A program made the translations under genes and the position numbers. Shown here one piece after another: positions 16,890-25,298 of a stretch of 32,193 nt of DNA. The notes below the pieces were generated by a model, which was not told the origin of the DNA, made no database searches, and saw only the letters and a list, made by a program, of their open reading frames with translations. This DNA is from a bacterium (GTDB lineage Bacteria; Bacillota_I; Bacilli_A; Acholeplasmatales; JAEDCM01), in contig JAILKD010000018.1 of assembly GCA_024694145.1 (NCBI GenBank), forward strand, positions 1 to 32,193. Reading direction: 5' to 3'. Position 1 is the stretch's first letter. Each line of letters begins with the position of its first letter.

Positions 16890-18599
16890 CTAAATTACCC
16901 TTAAGAACATCTTTTCAATTTCATATTGACTAAAATTAATGATAGTAGGTCTACCATGAGGACAAGTAAATGGGTTTTTACATTTAGATAAATCTTTAAC
17001 TAATGTATTAACCTCATCAATACTTAAGTTTTTATTTGCTTTTATAGCACCTTTACATGATATTCTTTTAGCTAATTCATCTCTAATTTGTTTTAAATCA
17101 ATTGATTCTATTTCAACAATAAACTTAATCATTTCTTCAACTATACTTAAAGCATCCCCTATAATCCAAACAGGTACACTTCTTAAATAATAGCTAGCAG
17201 GTCCAGCTTCTTCTAAAACTACACCTAATTTATTAAATTCTTCTAAATTCTTATCAACAAATATCTTTTCTTTTTTTGTCACATCAATAATTGTTGTAAC
17301 CATTAATGGTTGACTAATATTAGTCGGATTAGATAGTGCTTCTATATATTTTTCATAGCGAACTCTTTCTGCTGCTGCATGTTGATCCATTAAATATAAG
17401 CCACTATCATTTTGAAATAATAAATAAGTTCCAGCATATTGCCCTATATATTCTAAATAAGGAAGCCTTTTTTCAAGTTCTATTTGTTCTTCTTCTAAAA
17501 AGCTTTGCTTAATATATTCCATTTTATCTATATAAGTTGGTGTTTTTTCTTCTACTTTTATTTCACTTCTAGGGAATACTTCTTTTTCTTCTTTCATTTT
17601 AAGTTCTGGAATTAATCTAGATTTAAATAATGCATTTTTAATAGTTGAAGTAATTAAACTTTTTAGTAAATCTTCACTAGAAAGTCTTACCTCTTTTTTA
17701 GTTGGATGCACATTAACATCTATTAACATTGGATCCATCTTAACAAAAACAACCGCAAGTGGATATTTACCAACAGGTATATAAGTATTATATCCATCAA
17801 TAACTGAATTTATTACTGAATAATTTTTAACATCTCTACCATTAATAACAAGTGTAATGGCGCTTTTACGCGATTTATTGACAATCGGTTGAGCTAGGTA
17901 ACACTTTATTTTTATACCGTTTTTTTCATTATCTACTTCAATCATATTTTTAATAGAATCAGCACCATAAATATTGCCAATGATTGCTTTCATATCATTA
18001 TTTCCATATGTTTGAAGTAATACTTTTTTATTGTTTACTAATTTAAATCTAACACTTGGATTTGATATAGCAAGCTTATCAACTATTTCACAAACATTAG
18101 CAAGCTCTGTGTTTTCACTTTTTAAATATTTTAATCTTGCTGGAGTGTTAAAAAATAAATTTGATACAGTTATTTCAGTACCCCTATTTAGCGAGATTAA
18201 TCCTTCATCCATTAATTTAGATGCTCTTAAGTGAATATAATTACTAGTTTCACCATTATTAGATTTAATAGTCATATCACTAACTGATGCAATAGATGGC
18301 AATGCCTCACCCCTAAAGCCAAGTGTACTTATTCTAAATAAATCATATTGGTTTTTAATTTTGCTTGTCGCATGTCTTAAATAACATAATTTTATATCTG
18401 TTTTATCCATACCAATTCCGTTATCAGTTACTTTTATTTCTCTAATACCAGAATCAGTAAGTTCTATAGTTATATCTGTTGATTTTGCATCTAGTGAGTT
18501 TTCTACTAACTCTTTTACTACTGATGAAACGCGTTCTACTACTTCACCAGCTGCTATCATATTGGATAGATGTTCATCTAATTGGATAATTTTTGACAT
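16890..18599 (-). CDS. mutL: DNA mismatch repair protein MutL
   Basis: A 569-residue protein. The N-terminal GHKL ATPase has ENSLDA, DNGIGM, ATSKI and GFRGEALPSI. The C-terminal dimerisation domain carries the latent endonuclease motif DQHAAAERVRYE and the zinc-site segments SCKGAIKAN and CPHGRPT. It should therefore nick the daughter strand itself, as in organisms without MutH. mutS is not adjacent: the gene is first in its operon and its promoter region is shared divergently with the isocitrate-dehydrogenase-like gene. The ATG follows GGAGTGA. Confidence 0.96.
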   Translation of the reverse strand: MSKIIQLDEHLSNMIAAGEVVERVSSVVKELVENSLDAKSTDITIELTDSGIREIKVTDNGIGMDKTDIKLCYLRHATSKIKNQYDLFRISTLGFRGEALPSIASVSDMTIKSNNGETSNYIHLRASKLMDEGLISLNRGTEITVSNLFFNTPARLKYLKSENTELANVCEIVDKLAISNPSVRFKLVNNKKVLLQTYGNNDMKAIIGNIYGADSIKNMIEVDNEKNGIKIKCYLAQPIVNKSRKSAITLVINGRDVKNYSVINSVIDGYNTYIPVGKYPLAVVFVKMDPMLIDVNVHPTKKEVRLSSEDLLKSLITSTIKNALFKSRLIPELKMKEEKEVFPRSEIKVEEKTPTYIDKMEYIKQSFLEEEQIELEKRLPYLEYIGQYAGTYLLFQNDSGLYLMDQHAAAERVRYEKYIEALSNPTNISQPLMVTTIIDVTKKEKIFVDKNLEEFNKLGVVLEEAGPASYYLRSVPVWIIGDALSIVEEMIKFIVEIESIDLKQIRDELAKRISCKGAIKANKNLSIDEVNTLVKDLSKCKNPFTCPHGRPTIINFSQYEIEKMFLRVI

Positions 18600-18622
18600 A
18601 TTGAATCACTCCACTCAAAATA

Positions 18623-18628
18623 ATTATA
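18623..18628 (-). promoter_or_regulatory. -10 of mutL
   Basis: Minus-strand TATAAT about 24 nt upstream of the mutL start. The -35 is not obvious. Confidence 0.5.
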
Positions 18629-18640
18629 CAATAATTTATT

Positions 18641-18668
18641 TTGTTTTTCTATAAATATGTGTTATAAT
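18641..18668 (+). promoter_or_regulatory. Promoter of the isocitrate-dehydrogenase-like gene
   Basis: TTGTTT (18641-18646), 16-nt spacer, TGT-TATAAT (18663-18668), divergent from the mutL promoter. Confidence 0.7.
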
Positions 18669-18698
18669 AACAATGTTAGAAATTAAGGAGGACTAAAT

Positions 18699-19862
18699 AT
18701 GTACGAGAAAGAAATCGAATCTGCAAAAGAGCAATTTGGTAAGTTACTTGAAAAACAATTAAAGAGAGTTGAAGCAATGAAAGCTCAAGGTGATTTCATT
18801 GATTACTCTAAACTAGATAAAATCGTTATCGGTGTTTGTGGTGGTGATGGTATTGGGCCTAGAATCACTCATGAAGCCGCAAGAATTATTGAATTCTTAT
18901 TAAAGGATGAAATCAAAAAAGGAAAAGTTGAATTAAAATATATTGATGGTTTAACTATTGAACGTAGAGCTGAATTATTAAAGGCTATTCCTGATGATGT
19001 TTTAGCTGAACTAAAAACATGCCATGTAATTTTAAAAGGACCTACTACTACTCCAAGAAAAGGCGATCCATGGCCAAATGTTGAATCAGCAAACGTTGCT
19101 ATGAGAAAAGAATTAGACTTATTTGCTAACGTTAGACCTGTTAGAATTCCAGAACAAGGAATTGACTGGACATTCTATAGAGAAAATACTGAAGGTGGTT
19201 ATGCTGCTGGTAAGGAAGGCGTTAACGTTACTGAAGATTTAGGTATTGATTTTACAGTAGTTACATCTCAAGGATGCGATAGAATCATTAAAGCTGCATT
19301 CGAATTTGCTAAAGCTAATGGTAAGACTAGGGTTACAGCTGTAACAAAAGCAAATATCATTAAAACTACTGATGGAAAGTTCCTAGATACATTCTATAGA
19401 ATAGCTAAAGATTATCCAGGTATTACTTGTGATGACTGGTATATTGATATTATGACTGCAAAATTAGTTGATGAAAAACGTAGAAGAGATTTCCAAGTTG
19501 TAGTATTACCTAACCTTTATGGTGATATTATCACAGATGAAGCTGCTGAATTCCAAGGTGGAGTTGGTACAGCTGGTTCTGCTAATATTGGTAAACGTTA
19601 TGCTATGTTTGAAGCAATTCATGGTTCAGCACCAAGAATGGTAGCTGAAGGTAGAGATATCTATGCTGATCCATGTAGTGTTATCAGAGCAGCAGCAATG
19701 CTTTTAGCTCATATTGGTTATAATAAAGAAGCAGATAAACTTTATAAGGCACTTGATATTTGTACAATAACTGAAAAGAAATTAGTTATGACAGGTAGAG
19801 ATACAGGTGCAACTAGTGAAGAATTTGCTAATTATATAATGGATACAATTTCTAAAATGTAA
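18699..19862 (+). CDS. Isocitrate/isopropylmalate dehydrogenase family, NAD-type, probably isocitrate dehydrogenase
   Basis: A 387-residue cytosolic beta-decarboxylating dehydrogenase. Key segments are GGDGIGPR (about residue 48), SANVAMRKELDLFANVRPVR (substrate phosphate and carboxylate contacts), ENTEG, VTKANI, NLYGDIITDEAA and IHGSAPRMVAEGRDIYADP. The Asp-Ile pair in GRDIY fits NAD use rather than the Lys-Tyr pair of NADP enzymes. It has an N-terminal extension of about 40 charged helical residues. Isocitrate is the likeliest substrate because the serine/arginine segment resembles NAD-type isocitrate dehydrogenases, but isopropylmalate or homoisocitrate cannot be excluded. No other TCA or leucine gene is nearby. 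AAGGAGG precedes the start. Confidence 0.85.
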   Translation: MYEKEIESAKEQFGKLLEKQLKRVEAMKAQGDFIDYSKLDKIVIGVCGGDGIGPRITHEAARIIEFLLKDEIKKGKVELKYIDGLTIERRAELLKAIPDDVLAELKTCHVILKGPTTTPRKGDPWPNVESANVAMRKELDLFANVRPVRIPEQGIDWTFYRENTEGGYAAGKEGVNVTEDLGIDFTVVTSQGCDRIIKAAFEFAKANGKTRVTAVTKANIIKTTDGKFLDTFYRIAKDYPGITCDDWYIDIMTAKLVDEKRRRDFQVVVLPNLYGDIITDEAAEFQGGVGTAGSANIGKRYAMFEAIHGSAPRMVAEGRDIYADPCSVIRAAAMLLAHIGYNKEADKLYKALDICTITEKKLVMTGRDTGATSEEFANYIMDTISKM

Positions 19863-19876
19863 TTTGAGGTGAAATT

Positions 19877-20851
19877 TTGAACGCAATTCTATTACTTTTA
19901 AAAGGTTTTATTATGGGAATTGCAAATATTATTCCAGGAGTAAGTGGTGGAACACTAGCAATAATACTTGGAATTTATGAAAAGCTAATTGATGTACTAA
20001 GTTCATTTTGGAAAAACTTAAAAAAGAATATATTATTTGTACTACCTCTACTTATTGGTATGGGTATTGCTTTAATAGCAGGTTCGTTTGTTATTGACTG
20101 GGGTTTAAAGAACTTCCCAATAGCAACAACACTATTCTTTGTAGGTCTAGTAATAGGCGGTATTCCATTTATTTACATGAAGGTACATAAAAAATATAAT
20201 GTAGTGAATGTGATTATTTTCATTATCATATTTGCTCTTGTTGTATTGCTTAGTATTTTGACAGTAGGCAGTAATGTTTCACTAGATAAAATAGATTTCT
20301 TACTTATTGTTAAATTGTTCTTTGTTGGAGCTATTACTGCAGCAACAATGATCATACCAGGTATAAGTGGTTCATTAGTTCTAATGAACATGGGTTATTA
20401 TGAATCAATTGTTGAATGTGTTAAAAATCTAACAAAAATCTCTTCAATGGGACATAGTATTTGTGTATTACTTCCATTTGGAATTGGAGTAATAATAGGA
20501 TTAGTATTAATTGCTAAATTAATTAAATGGTTACTAAGAAAATTCCCTATTCAATCATATTTTGGTATTCTTGCGTTTGTTATCGCAAGTATCGTAAGTA
20601 TTATTATTAGAATGGATAAATCTGATTTTAATATTGGTGAATTAATGCTTGGAATACTTCTAATGGGTATAGGTATATTCATTACATTTATTCTAGGATG
20701 GTATGATAAAAATAGAACAAATAATAATCAAACTATAGGCGAAGTTTCAACAATAGATAGTTCTAGTGAAGAAGTTATTGTAGAGCAAAATAACGAAAAC
20801 ACTAATGATGAAAATTCAGACGAAAAAAAAGAGGATGTTACTGATGAGTAA
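19877..20851 (+). CDS. DUF368 protein, undecaprenyl-phosphate translocase (PopT-like)
   Basis: A 324-residue polytopic membrane protein. The first helix carries the family signature GFIMGIANIIPGVSGGT, and a second, internal copy IIPGISGSLVL appears near residue 160, so the fold is an inverted or duplicated repeat. DUF368 proteins were shown to flip the undecaprenyl-phosphate carrier lipid back to the cytoplasmic side for wall polymer synthesis. About 45 residues at the C-terminus are hydrophilic, acidic and probably disordered. The start is a TTG at 19877 after GAGGTG. It lies 14 nt after the dehydrogenase gene and is co-transcribed with it, without an obvious functional link. Confidence 0.88.
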   Translation: MNAILLLLKGFIMGIANIIPGVSGGTLAIILGIYEKLIDVLSSFWKNLKKNILFVLPLLIGMGIALIAGSFVIDWGLKNFPIATTLFFVGLVIGGIPFIYMKVHKKYNVVNVIIFIIIFALVVLLSILTVGSNVSLDKIDFLLIVKLFFVGAITAATMIIPGISGSLVLMNMGYYESIVECVKNLTKISSMGHSICVLLPFGIGVIIGLVLIAKLIKWLLRKFPIQSYFGILAFVIASIVSIIIRMDKSDFNIGELMLGILLMGIGIFITFILGWYDKNRTNNNQTIGEVSTIDSSSEEVIVEQNNENTNDENSDEKKEDVTDE

Positions 20852-20856
20852 CATCC
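20833..20856. terminator. Bidirectional terminator
   Basis: A 10-bp perfect stem GGATGTTACT/AGTAACATCC, loop GATG, flanked by an A-run and a T-run. It serves the DUF368 gene (whose stop is in the stem) and the convergent ROK kinase gene. Confidence 0.9.
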
Positions 20857-20865
20857 CTTATTTTT

Positions 20866-21726
20866 TTAGCATTGAGTTAAGTAAGCTGCTCCAATAATAC
20901 CTGCATCATTACCAGCAGTAGCTTTTAAAATCTTTGTGTTTTTAACATTTCTAAATGCAATCTTATTAAAGTGCTTTTGAATATTATCAATAATGATTGC
21001 ACCACCATTAGAAATACCACCACCAAAGATTATAGCCGATGGGTTAACACAGCATGCCATGATGCTTGCTGCATAAGCTAAATAATAACAAACCTTATCA
21101 ACTAGAGCGAATGCTTCTTTGTCTCCTTCTCTAGCCATATCAACTATTTCTTTAACAGATAAACCTTTTAGACGTTTTGATTTAGCTGCAATATTAGCAA
21201 TACCTCTTGCTGCACAAGTAGTTTCTAGACATCCAATGTTTCCACATCCACATTGTCCTTCATCAGTAACTTTGATGTGTCCGATTTCTCCACCTGCACC
21301 AAAATCACCATTTAATACTTTACCATCAATAACAATACCACAACCAATACCTGTACCAATTGTTATTGTTGCACTACTCTTTAATCCCTTACCTGCGCCA
21401 CATTTAGCTTCAGCAAGAGCAGCCATATTTGCATCATTACCAACGAAAATGTTGTTACATTTTACATATTTTTCTAATTCAACTTTTACATTAACATTTT
21501 TTAAGTTTGCATTAGGGCAATCAACTACATTATCAACTACTGGTCCAGGAACACCTACACCATAGCTTTCTATTTCATAATCTTTGCCCTTTAAACTTTC
21601 TGCTACATCCTTAAAAATGTTTTCTGTTGTTTTAATTTGATATTTTTCAATTAGATTCATATCTAAATCAAAGATACCAATTTTAATAGCTGTACCGCCT
21701 ACATCAATTCCACATATTGCTTTCAT
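20866..21726 (-). CDS. ROK-family sugar kinase, probable glucokinase
   Basis: A 286-residue cytosolic kinase. The N-terminal phosphate motif GIDVGGTAIKIG is followed by GVGVPGPV, NDANMAALAE, TIGTGIGCGIV, and the ROK zinc site GHIKV..CGCGNIGCLE (histidine and three cysteines). The glutamate-histidine pair in GGEIGHI contacts the sugar. No helix-turn-helix precedes the kinase fold, so it is an enzyme and not a ROK repressor. It most likely makes glucose-6-phosphate; other hexoses cannot be excluded. The start follows AGGAGG about 20 nt after the terminator of the aldo/keto reductase gene, so it may depend on readthrough. Confidence 0.88.
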   Translation of the reverse strand: MKAICGIDVGGTAIKIGIFDLDMNLIEKYQIKTTENIFKDVAESLKGKDYEIESYGVGVPGPVVDNVVDCPNANLKNVNVKVELEKYVKCNNIFVGNDANMAALAEAKCGAGKGLKSSATITIGTGIGCGIVIDGKVLNGDFGAGGEIGHIKVTDEGQCGCGNIGCLETTCAARGIANIAAKSKRLKGLSVKEIVDMAREGDKEAFALVDKVCYYLAYAASIMACCVNPSAIIFGGGISNGGAIIIDNIQKHFNKIAFRNVKNTKILKATAGNDAGIIGAAYLTQC

Positions 21727-21746
21727 ATAATCCTCCTACTATTTAA

Positions 21747-21770
21747 AAAGATGATTTTGCAATCATCTTT
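21747..21770 (-). terminator. Terminator of the aldo/keto reductase gene
   Basis: A 10-bp stem AAAGATGATT/AATCATCTTT, loop TTGC, short T-run on the minus strand. Confidence 0.75.
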
Positions 21771-22786
21771 TATCTTTTCTTTCCTTTAACTTGAGGTTCA
21801 TCACCAAGACGTTTTAATTCATCTGGAGTGAATCCTAATTTCTTTAATACACCGATATTTTCAGCTAATTGAGGAATCTTACATACACCTATAATAGCTG
21901 TAGCAATCTTTTGGTTTCTAAGCACCCATGCTAAACTCATTTGTCCAATTGATTGAGCTCTTTGAGCAGCAACGATATTTAATTTAGTTAATGTTCCTCT
22001 TAATTCTTCAGTGATATCTTCTTTATTTAATGTTGGAATGAAATCTTTTGTAGCTCTACATACTTCAGGAATATCTTGACCAATGTATTTGTTAGTTAAT
22101 AAACCTTGAGCTAAACATTGGTAAGCCATTGTTCCTCCACCAAATTCATATAATGTATCAATTACACCATCATCTTCTGGATCTCTAATTAAATAAGAAT
22201 ATCTAACTTGTCCACCAATAAATGGAACATCAAGTTTTCTTAGTAAATCAGCCATACGTCTAGATTCAAGTGAAGTATAATTAGTTAAACCGATATATAA
22301 AGCTTTACCTTGTTTAACAACTTCTGCAAGTGCTAAAGCTGTTTCTTCAGGATTAATATCATGATCATAATTTTCATGGAATAAAATATCTACATAAGGT
22401 ACTCTAAGTCTAGCAAGTGACTTATCAATTTGAGTTAAAATAAGTTTTCTAGATCCGCCTTCAGACATAGGAGCATCAGAAGTTGATTTTCCACCAACTT
22501 TAGTAGAAATAACTATTTCATCTCTATATGGCATTAAATCATCTGCCATAATTTTACCAAATAATTCTTCAGTCATACCAGCTGGCTCACCAAAGTTTCC
22601 AGCTAAATCGAAATAGTTAATACCATTATTAAATGCAGTTAAAACTAATTCTCTACAAGATTTAAATTCATTTGGTGTATTGAAATTATGCTTTAAACCT
22701 AATGAAATAACAGATACCTTTATACCTGTAGTTCCCATTCTTCTATAAAGCATACGGCGAGAACGCCCTGGATCAGCATTAAACAT
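21770..22786 (-). CDS. YghZ-like aldo/keto reductase with catalytic Tyr replaced by Phe
   Basis: A 338-residue TIM-barrel reductase of the YghZ (AKR14, glyceraldehyde-3-phosphate reductase) type: SLGLKHNF near residue 28, then GINYFDLAGNFG, ISTKVG, ILFHENYD, and C-terminal AIIGVCKIPQL (cofactor segment). In this family the tetrad is Asp-Tyr-Lys-His. Here aspartate 60, lysine 96 and histidine 137 are present, but the tyrosine position reads phenylalanine 65 (codon TTT), so ordinary aldehyde reduction may be impaired or altered. It is preceded by GGAGGG, a strong promoter and a cre-like palindrome, suggesting carbon-source control, and is followed by the ROK kinase. Confidence 0.88.
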   Translation of the reverse strand: MFNADPGRSRRMLYRRMGTTGIKVSVISLGLKHNFNTPNEFKSCRELVLTAFNNGINYFDLAGNFGEPAGMTEELFGKIMADDLMPYRDEIVISTKVGGKSTSDAPMSEGGSRKLILTQIDKSLARLRVPYVDILFHENYDHDINPEETALALAEVVKQGKALYIGLTNYTSLESRRMADLLRKLDVPFIGGQVRYSYLIRDPEDDGVIDTLYEFGGGTMAYQCLAQGLLTNKYIGQDIPEVCRATKDFIPTLNKEDITEELRGTLTKLNIVAAQRAQSIGQMSLAWVLRNQKIATAIIGVCKIPQLAENIGVLKKLGFTPDELKRLGDEPQVKGKKR

Positions 22787-22829
22787 AAATCATCCCTCCA
22801 AATCTAAATGTGTAAAAAAAATATAAAAT

Positions 22830-22847
22830 ATGTTAATACGTTTACAT
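22830..22847. promoter_or_regulatory. cre/LacI-family-like operator in the aldo/keto reductase leader
   Basis: Imperfect palindrome ATGTTAATACGTTTACAT, with a central CG flanked by A/T and TTTACA, similar to catabolite-responsive elements but with mismatches in one half. It lies just downstream of the -10, within the leader, where such sites repress. Confidence 0.4.
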
Positions 22848-22853
22848 ATTTAT

Positions 22854-22882
22854 ATTATAATAAATATTATCTCAAATATCAA
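22854..22882 (-). promoter_or_regulatory. Promoter of the aldo/keto reductase gene
   Basis: Minus-strand TTGATA (22882-22877), 17-nt spacer, TATAAT (22859-22854). Confidence 0.75.
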
Positions 22883-22945
22883 CAATTTTTTTATATTTTA
22901 CTCATTTTACACGTTAATTTACTATTAATTGACTAAAAAATTGAA

Positions 22946-22967
22946 AAAGGGCTAACTCTAGCCCTTT
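22946..22967 (-). terminator. Terminator of the PH-like membrane protein gene
   Basis: A 9-bp stem AAAGGGCTA/TAGCCCTTT, loop ACTC, T-rich tail on the minus strand. Confidence 0.8.
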
Positions 22968-23395
22968 ACTTTATCAACAAGCACATTATATGCACTATCA
23001 ATGTCATTAATATCTTCTAACTTATATCTAGCAGTATCTGTATTAATAATTATTGTCTTGCCACTTCTACATATAAGTGGTCTAACTACTTGAACACCTT
23101 TTATTTCTTCAAATTTTAAAGTAACTTGTTTCTTAGTTTTATCAGGAGTAAATGTAATACCATCCTCATCAAGTTTTAAAATTACATCAGGTGTTTTAAT
23201 ATAACCTATAAATGAATTATATGCAAACAAATCACCAACAATCGCAAAAATAGGTATTATAAATATTATAAAATTAATATCATCTTGCATAGACATACAT
23301 ATTAGAAAAACAATAACAGCAATAGTTAAAATAGTAGCAAGAATTACGCATGTTAGATAAATCGCAAAGTATCTTTTATCTTTTTTTATTTCCAT
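22958..23395 (-). CDS. Two-helix membrane protein with PH-like domain
   Basis: A 145-residue protein. Two hydrophobic helices lie near residues 11-34 and 41-62, followed by a cytosolic domain of alternating strands (VILKLDEDGITFTP, VTLKFEEIKGVQVV, GKTIIINTD, YKLEDI). That pattern resembles bacterial PH-like domains of small membrane proteins (YcxB/YdbT-like); the match is by eye. Function is unknown. ATG at 23395 is preferred over a GTG three codons upstream because AAAGGA is then properly spaced. It lies downstream of the pyrophosphatase gene behind a terminator. Confidence 0.75.
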   Translation of the reverse strand: MEIKKDKRYFAIYLTCVILATILTIAVIVFLICMSMQDDINFIIFIIPIFAIVGDLFAYNSFIGYIKTPDVILKLDEDGITFTPDKTKKQVTLKFEEIKGVQVVRPLICRSGKTIIINTDTARYKLEDINDIDSAYNVLVDKVKG

Positions 23396-23438
23396 ATATA
23401 TCACTATCCTTTAGTATATTATACTACAAAATAAAAAA

Positions 23439-23460
23439 AACGACTATTTTTTTAGTCGTT
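23439..23460 (-). terminator. Terminator of the pyrophosphatase gene
   Basis: Stem AACGACTA/TAGTCGTT, 6-nt loop, long T-run on the minus strand. Confidence 0.85.
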
Positions 23461-23461
23461 A

Positions 23462-23992
23462 TTAGATACAAAACTTTTCAATGTATTCATCTAAAGCTTT
23501 TTGAATTACCTTTTTAGCTTCACCTGGTCCAAGTACTTCTTTTACTATTGGTTGTTTTCCTTCTAGTTGCTTATACACAGTAAAGAAGTGCATTATTTCT
23601 TGAAATAAGTGTTGAGGTAATTCAGCTACATCTTTATAGCAGTTATTAGCTGGATCGTTTACACATACAGCAATTATCTTTTCATCAACCTTATCATCAT
23701 CAACCATTTTTAAAACACCAATTGGAACACATTTAACAAGTGATAATGGTAGTATTGCTTCTGAACAAATAACAAGTACATCTAGTGGGTCATTATCATC
23801 TGCATAAGTTCTTGGAATAAATCCATAATTTGCAGGATAGTGAGTTGATGTATATAAGATTCTATCTAGATAAAGTCTACCTGTTTCTTTATCAAGTTCG
23901 TATTTATTCTTGCTTCCTTTTGATATTTCAATACAAGCAATAAATTCATCTTTACTTATTCTTTTAGGATTAATGTTATGCCAAATATTCAT
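23462..23992 (-). CDS. ppa: Inorganic pyrophosphatase, family I
   Basis: Hydrolyses pyrophosphate to phosphate in the cytosol. At 176 residues it has the standard family I size. Visible are YELDKETGRLYLDR, YPANYGFIPRTYADDNDPLDVLV (the metal-binding aspartates in the DxDPxD-like segment) and the C-terminal HFFTVYKQLEGK. Many Bacillota use the unrelated family II enzyme, so a family I enzyme is mildly informative. A TGG-TATCAT extended -10 lies about 25 nt upstream of the start. Confidence 0.95.
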   Translation of the reverse strand: MNIWHNINPKRISKDEFIACIEISKGSKNKYELDKETGRLYLDRILYTSTHYPANYGFIPRTYADDNDPLDVLVICSEAILPLSLVKCVPIGVLKMVDDDKVDEKIIAVCVNDPANNCYKDVAELPQHLFQEIMHFFTVYKQLEGKQPIVKEVLGPGEAKKVIQKALDEYIEKFCI

Positions 23993-24014
23993 AATTACAC
24001 CTCCACATGTATTT

Positions 24015-24020
24015 ATGATA
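24015..24020 (-). promoter_or_regulatory. Extended -10 of ppa
   Basis: Minus-strand TGG-TATCAT. No good -35. Confidence 0.45.
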
Positions 24021-24035
24021 CCATAAATGAAAATG

Positions 24036-24061
24036 AATGAAAACTGGAAAATGTTTTCATT
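24036..24061 (-). terminator. Hairpin after the small membrane protein gene
   Basis: Stem AATGAAAAC/GTTTTCATT with an 8-nt loop, lacking a clean T-run. It could be a weak terminator or an operator near the ppa promoter. Confidence 0.4.
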
Positions 24062-24406
24062 CTAAAATTTACTCATTACATATAAAATTATCCATAAACC
24101 GCCCATAAAAAAGCATAATGCAAGTGCAATTACATTAAATAGGATTATGCCTCTACTAGCGCCTTTTTTCTTACACATGAATATTCCTAGTCCAGCAAAT
24201 ATAATACCAAAATATGCTGTAAACCATAGTTTATCAAATATAGATAGTATTCCAAGAATTATAGCAAGAATAGGAGAAATTAATTCTGTATAATGAATTT
24301 CTTCTTTCTCATCATCTTCTTCAAATTCTTCTTCACTATTTTCTCTAGCCTCTAGCGCTTTAGAAAACATTTCTTGGACTTCATCTTTTTCTTTATCTTC
24401 AATCAT
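24062..24406 (-). CDS. Small membrane protein with acidic N-terminus
   Basis: A 114-residue protein. Residues 1-38 are highly acidic (a run of Glu and Asp such as EEEFEEDDEKEE). About three hydrophobic helices follow near 43-57, 63-79 and 87-111, with KKKGASRG between the second and third. The helix-GASRG-helix pattern resembles DUF4190-like small membrane proteins, but I do not claim the family. It lies 16 nt after pdxK with GGAGTGA before the start, so the two are probably co-transcribed. Confidence 0.7.
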   Translation of the reverse strand: MIEDKEKDEVQEMFSKALEARENSEEEFEEDDEKEEIHYTELISPILAIILGILSIFDKLWFTAYFGIIFAGLGIFMCKKKGASRGIILFNVIALALCFFMGGLWIILYVMSKF

Positions 24407-24422
24407 AAGATCACTCCAATAA

Positions 24423-25259
24423 TTATTTCATTAGTTTAGGTAATACTTTTTCAAAGCATACACCATATTTTTCATCATAATTATCAATTTTTCTAGTTTC
24501 TAAAATTGATTCAACAGTAAAATCAACAGCTAATTTTGCACTATCTAATAAATCCATTTTCTTAGCAAGTGCACCTGATAATACACTAGCAAATATATCG
24601 CCAGTACCATGATAATAACCATTTATTTTTTCTCTAACATAATATCTAAATTCATCATGACTTACATTATATGTAGCAACCCCTATAGTTTCATCATCAA
24701 ATGAAACACCAGTTAAAACAATATTATCAACACCAAATTTAGATAAATGATAAATTAGTTCAGTAATATATTCCTTTGATTGAGTTCCTTCAATATAAGG
24801 CATTCCTGTAAGGAAGCATGCTTCTGTAATATTTGGAACTATTACATCTGCCATCTTACATAAATCCTTCATTTTTTCAACAAAGTTCATATCAAATAAT
24901 CCGTATAATCGGCCATTATCTGCCATTGCAGGATCTACTATAACTATATTGTCATTTGTTTTAAATTTATCTATAACATCTTTTACTAAATCAACTTGTT
25001 CTTTTGAACATAAAAAGCCACTATATATAAAATCATATTTTCTATCTAATGATTTCCAGTGTTTTGCTATTGGAGATATTTGATTATCTAAATCTAAAAA
25101 AGTATAGCCCGAAAAACCACCTGTATGTGTTGATAAAACTGCAGTCGGAAGAATTGAACATTCTATTCCCATAGCAGAAATAATAGGTAGTGCAACAGTT
25201 AGTGAACATCTACCAACACATGAGATATCATTTATAGCTAATCCTTTTATTTGATCCAT
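24423..25259 (-). CDS. pdxK: Pyridoxamine/pyridoxal kinase
   Basis: A 278-residue ribokinase-fold enzyme that phosphorylates pyridoxamine, pyridoxal or pyridoxine in B6 salvage. The family opening AINDISCVGRCSLTVALPIISAMG is clear, then LPTAVLSTHTGGF, DPAMADNG (phosphate-donor region), PNITEACFLTG and the anion-hole segment YHGTGDIFASVL with the catalytic aspartate. It resembles the Bacillota pyridoxamine kinase clade more than ThiD, though ThiD-like dual activity occurs. ATG at 25259 has GGGG nine bases upstream; an ATG three codons earlier touches that site. A perfect 20-bp palindrome overlaps its -10. Confidence 0.9.
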   Translation of the reverse strand: MDQIKGLAINDISCVGRCSLTVALPIISAMGIECSILPTAVLSTHTGGFSGYTFLDLDNQISPIAKHWKSLDRKYDFIYSGFLCSKEQVDLVKDVIDKFKTNDNIVIVDPAMADNGRLYGLFDMNFVEKMKDLCKMADVIVPNITEACFLTGMPYIEGTQSKEYITELIYHLSKFGVDNIVLTGVSFDDETIGVATYNVSHDEFRYYVREKINGYYHGTGDIFASVLSGALAKKMDLLDSAKLAVDFTVESILETRKIDNYDEKYGVCFEKVLPKLMK

Positions 25260-25278
25260 CGTTATCATCCCCTACAAA

Positions 25279-25298
25279 CTAAATGATATATCATTTAG
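25279..25298. promoter_or_regulatory. Perfect 20-bp palindrome, probable operator of pdxK
   Basis: CTAAATGATATATCATTTAG, with no mismatch between arms and no spacer. It contains the predicted -10 of pdxK and lies about 20 nt from the start codon, the geometry of a repressor site for a symmetric dimer. The regulator is not identified. Confidence 0.6.

Noticed and set aside
21119-21565. Long plus-strand open frame antisense to the ROK kinase
   Set aside because: A proline- and serine-rich shadow of the conserved kinase; no start signal.
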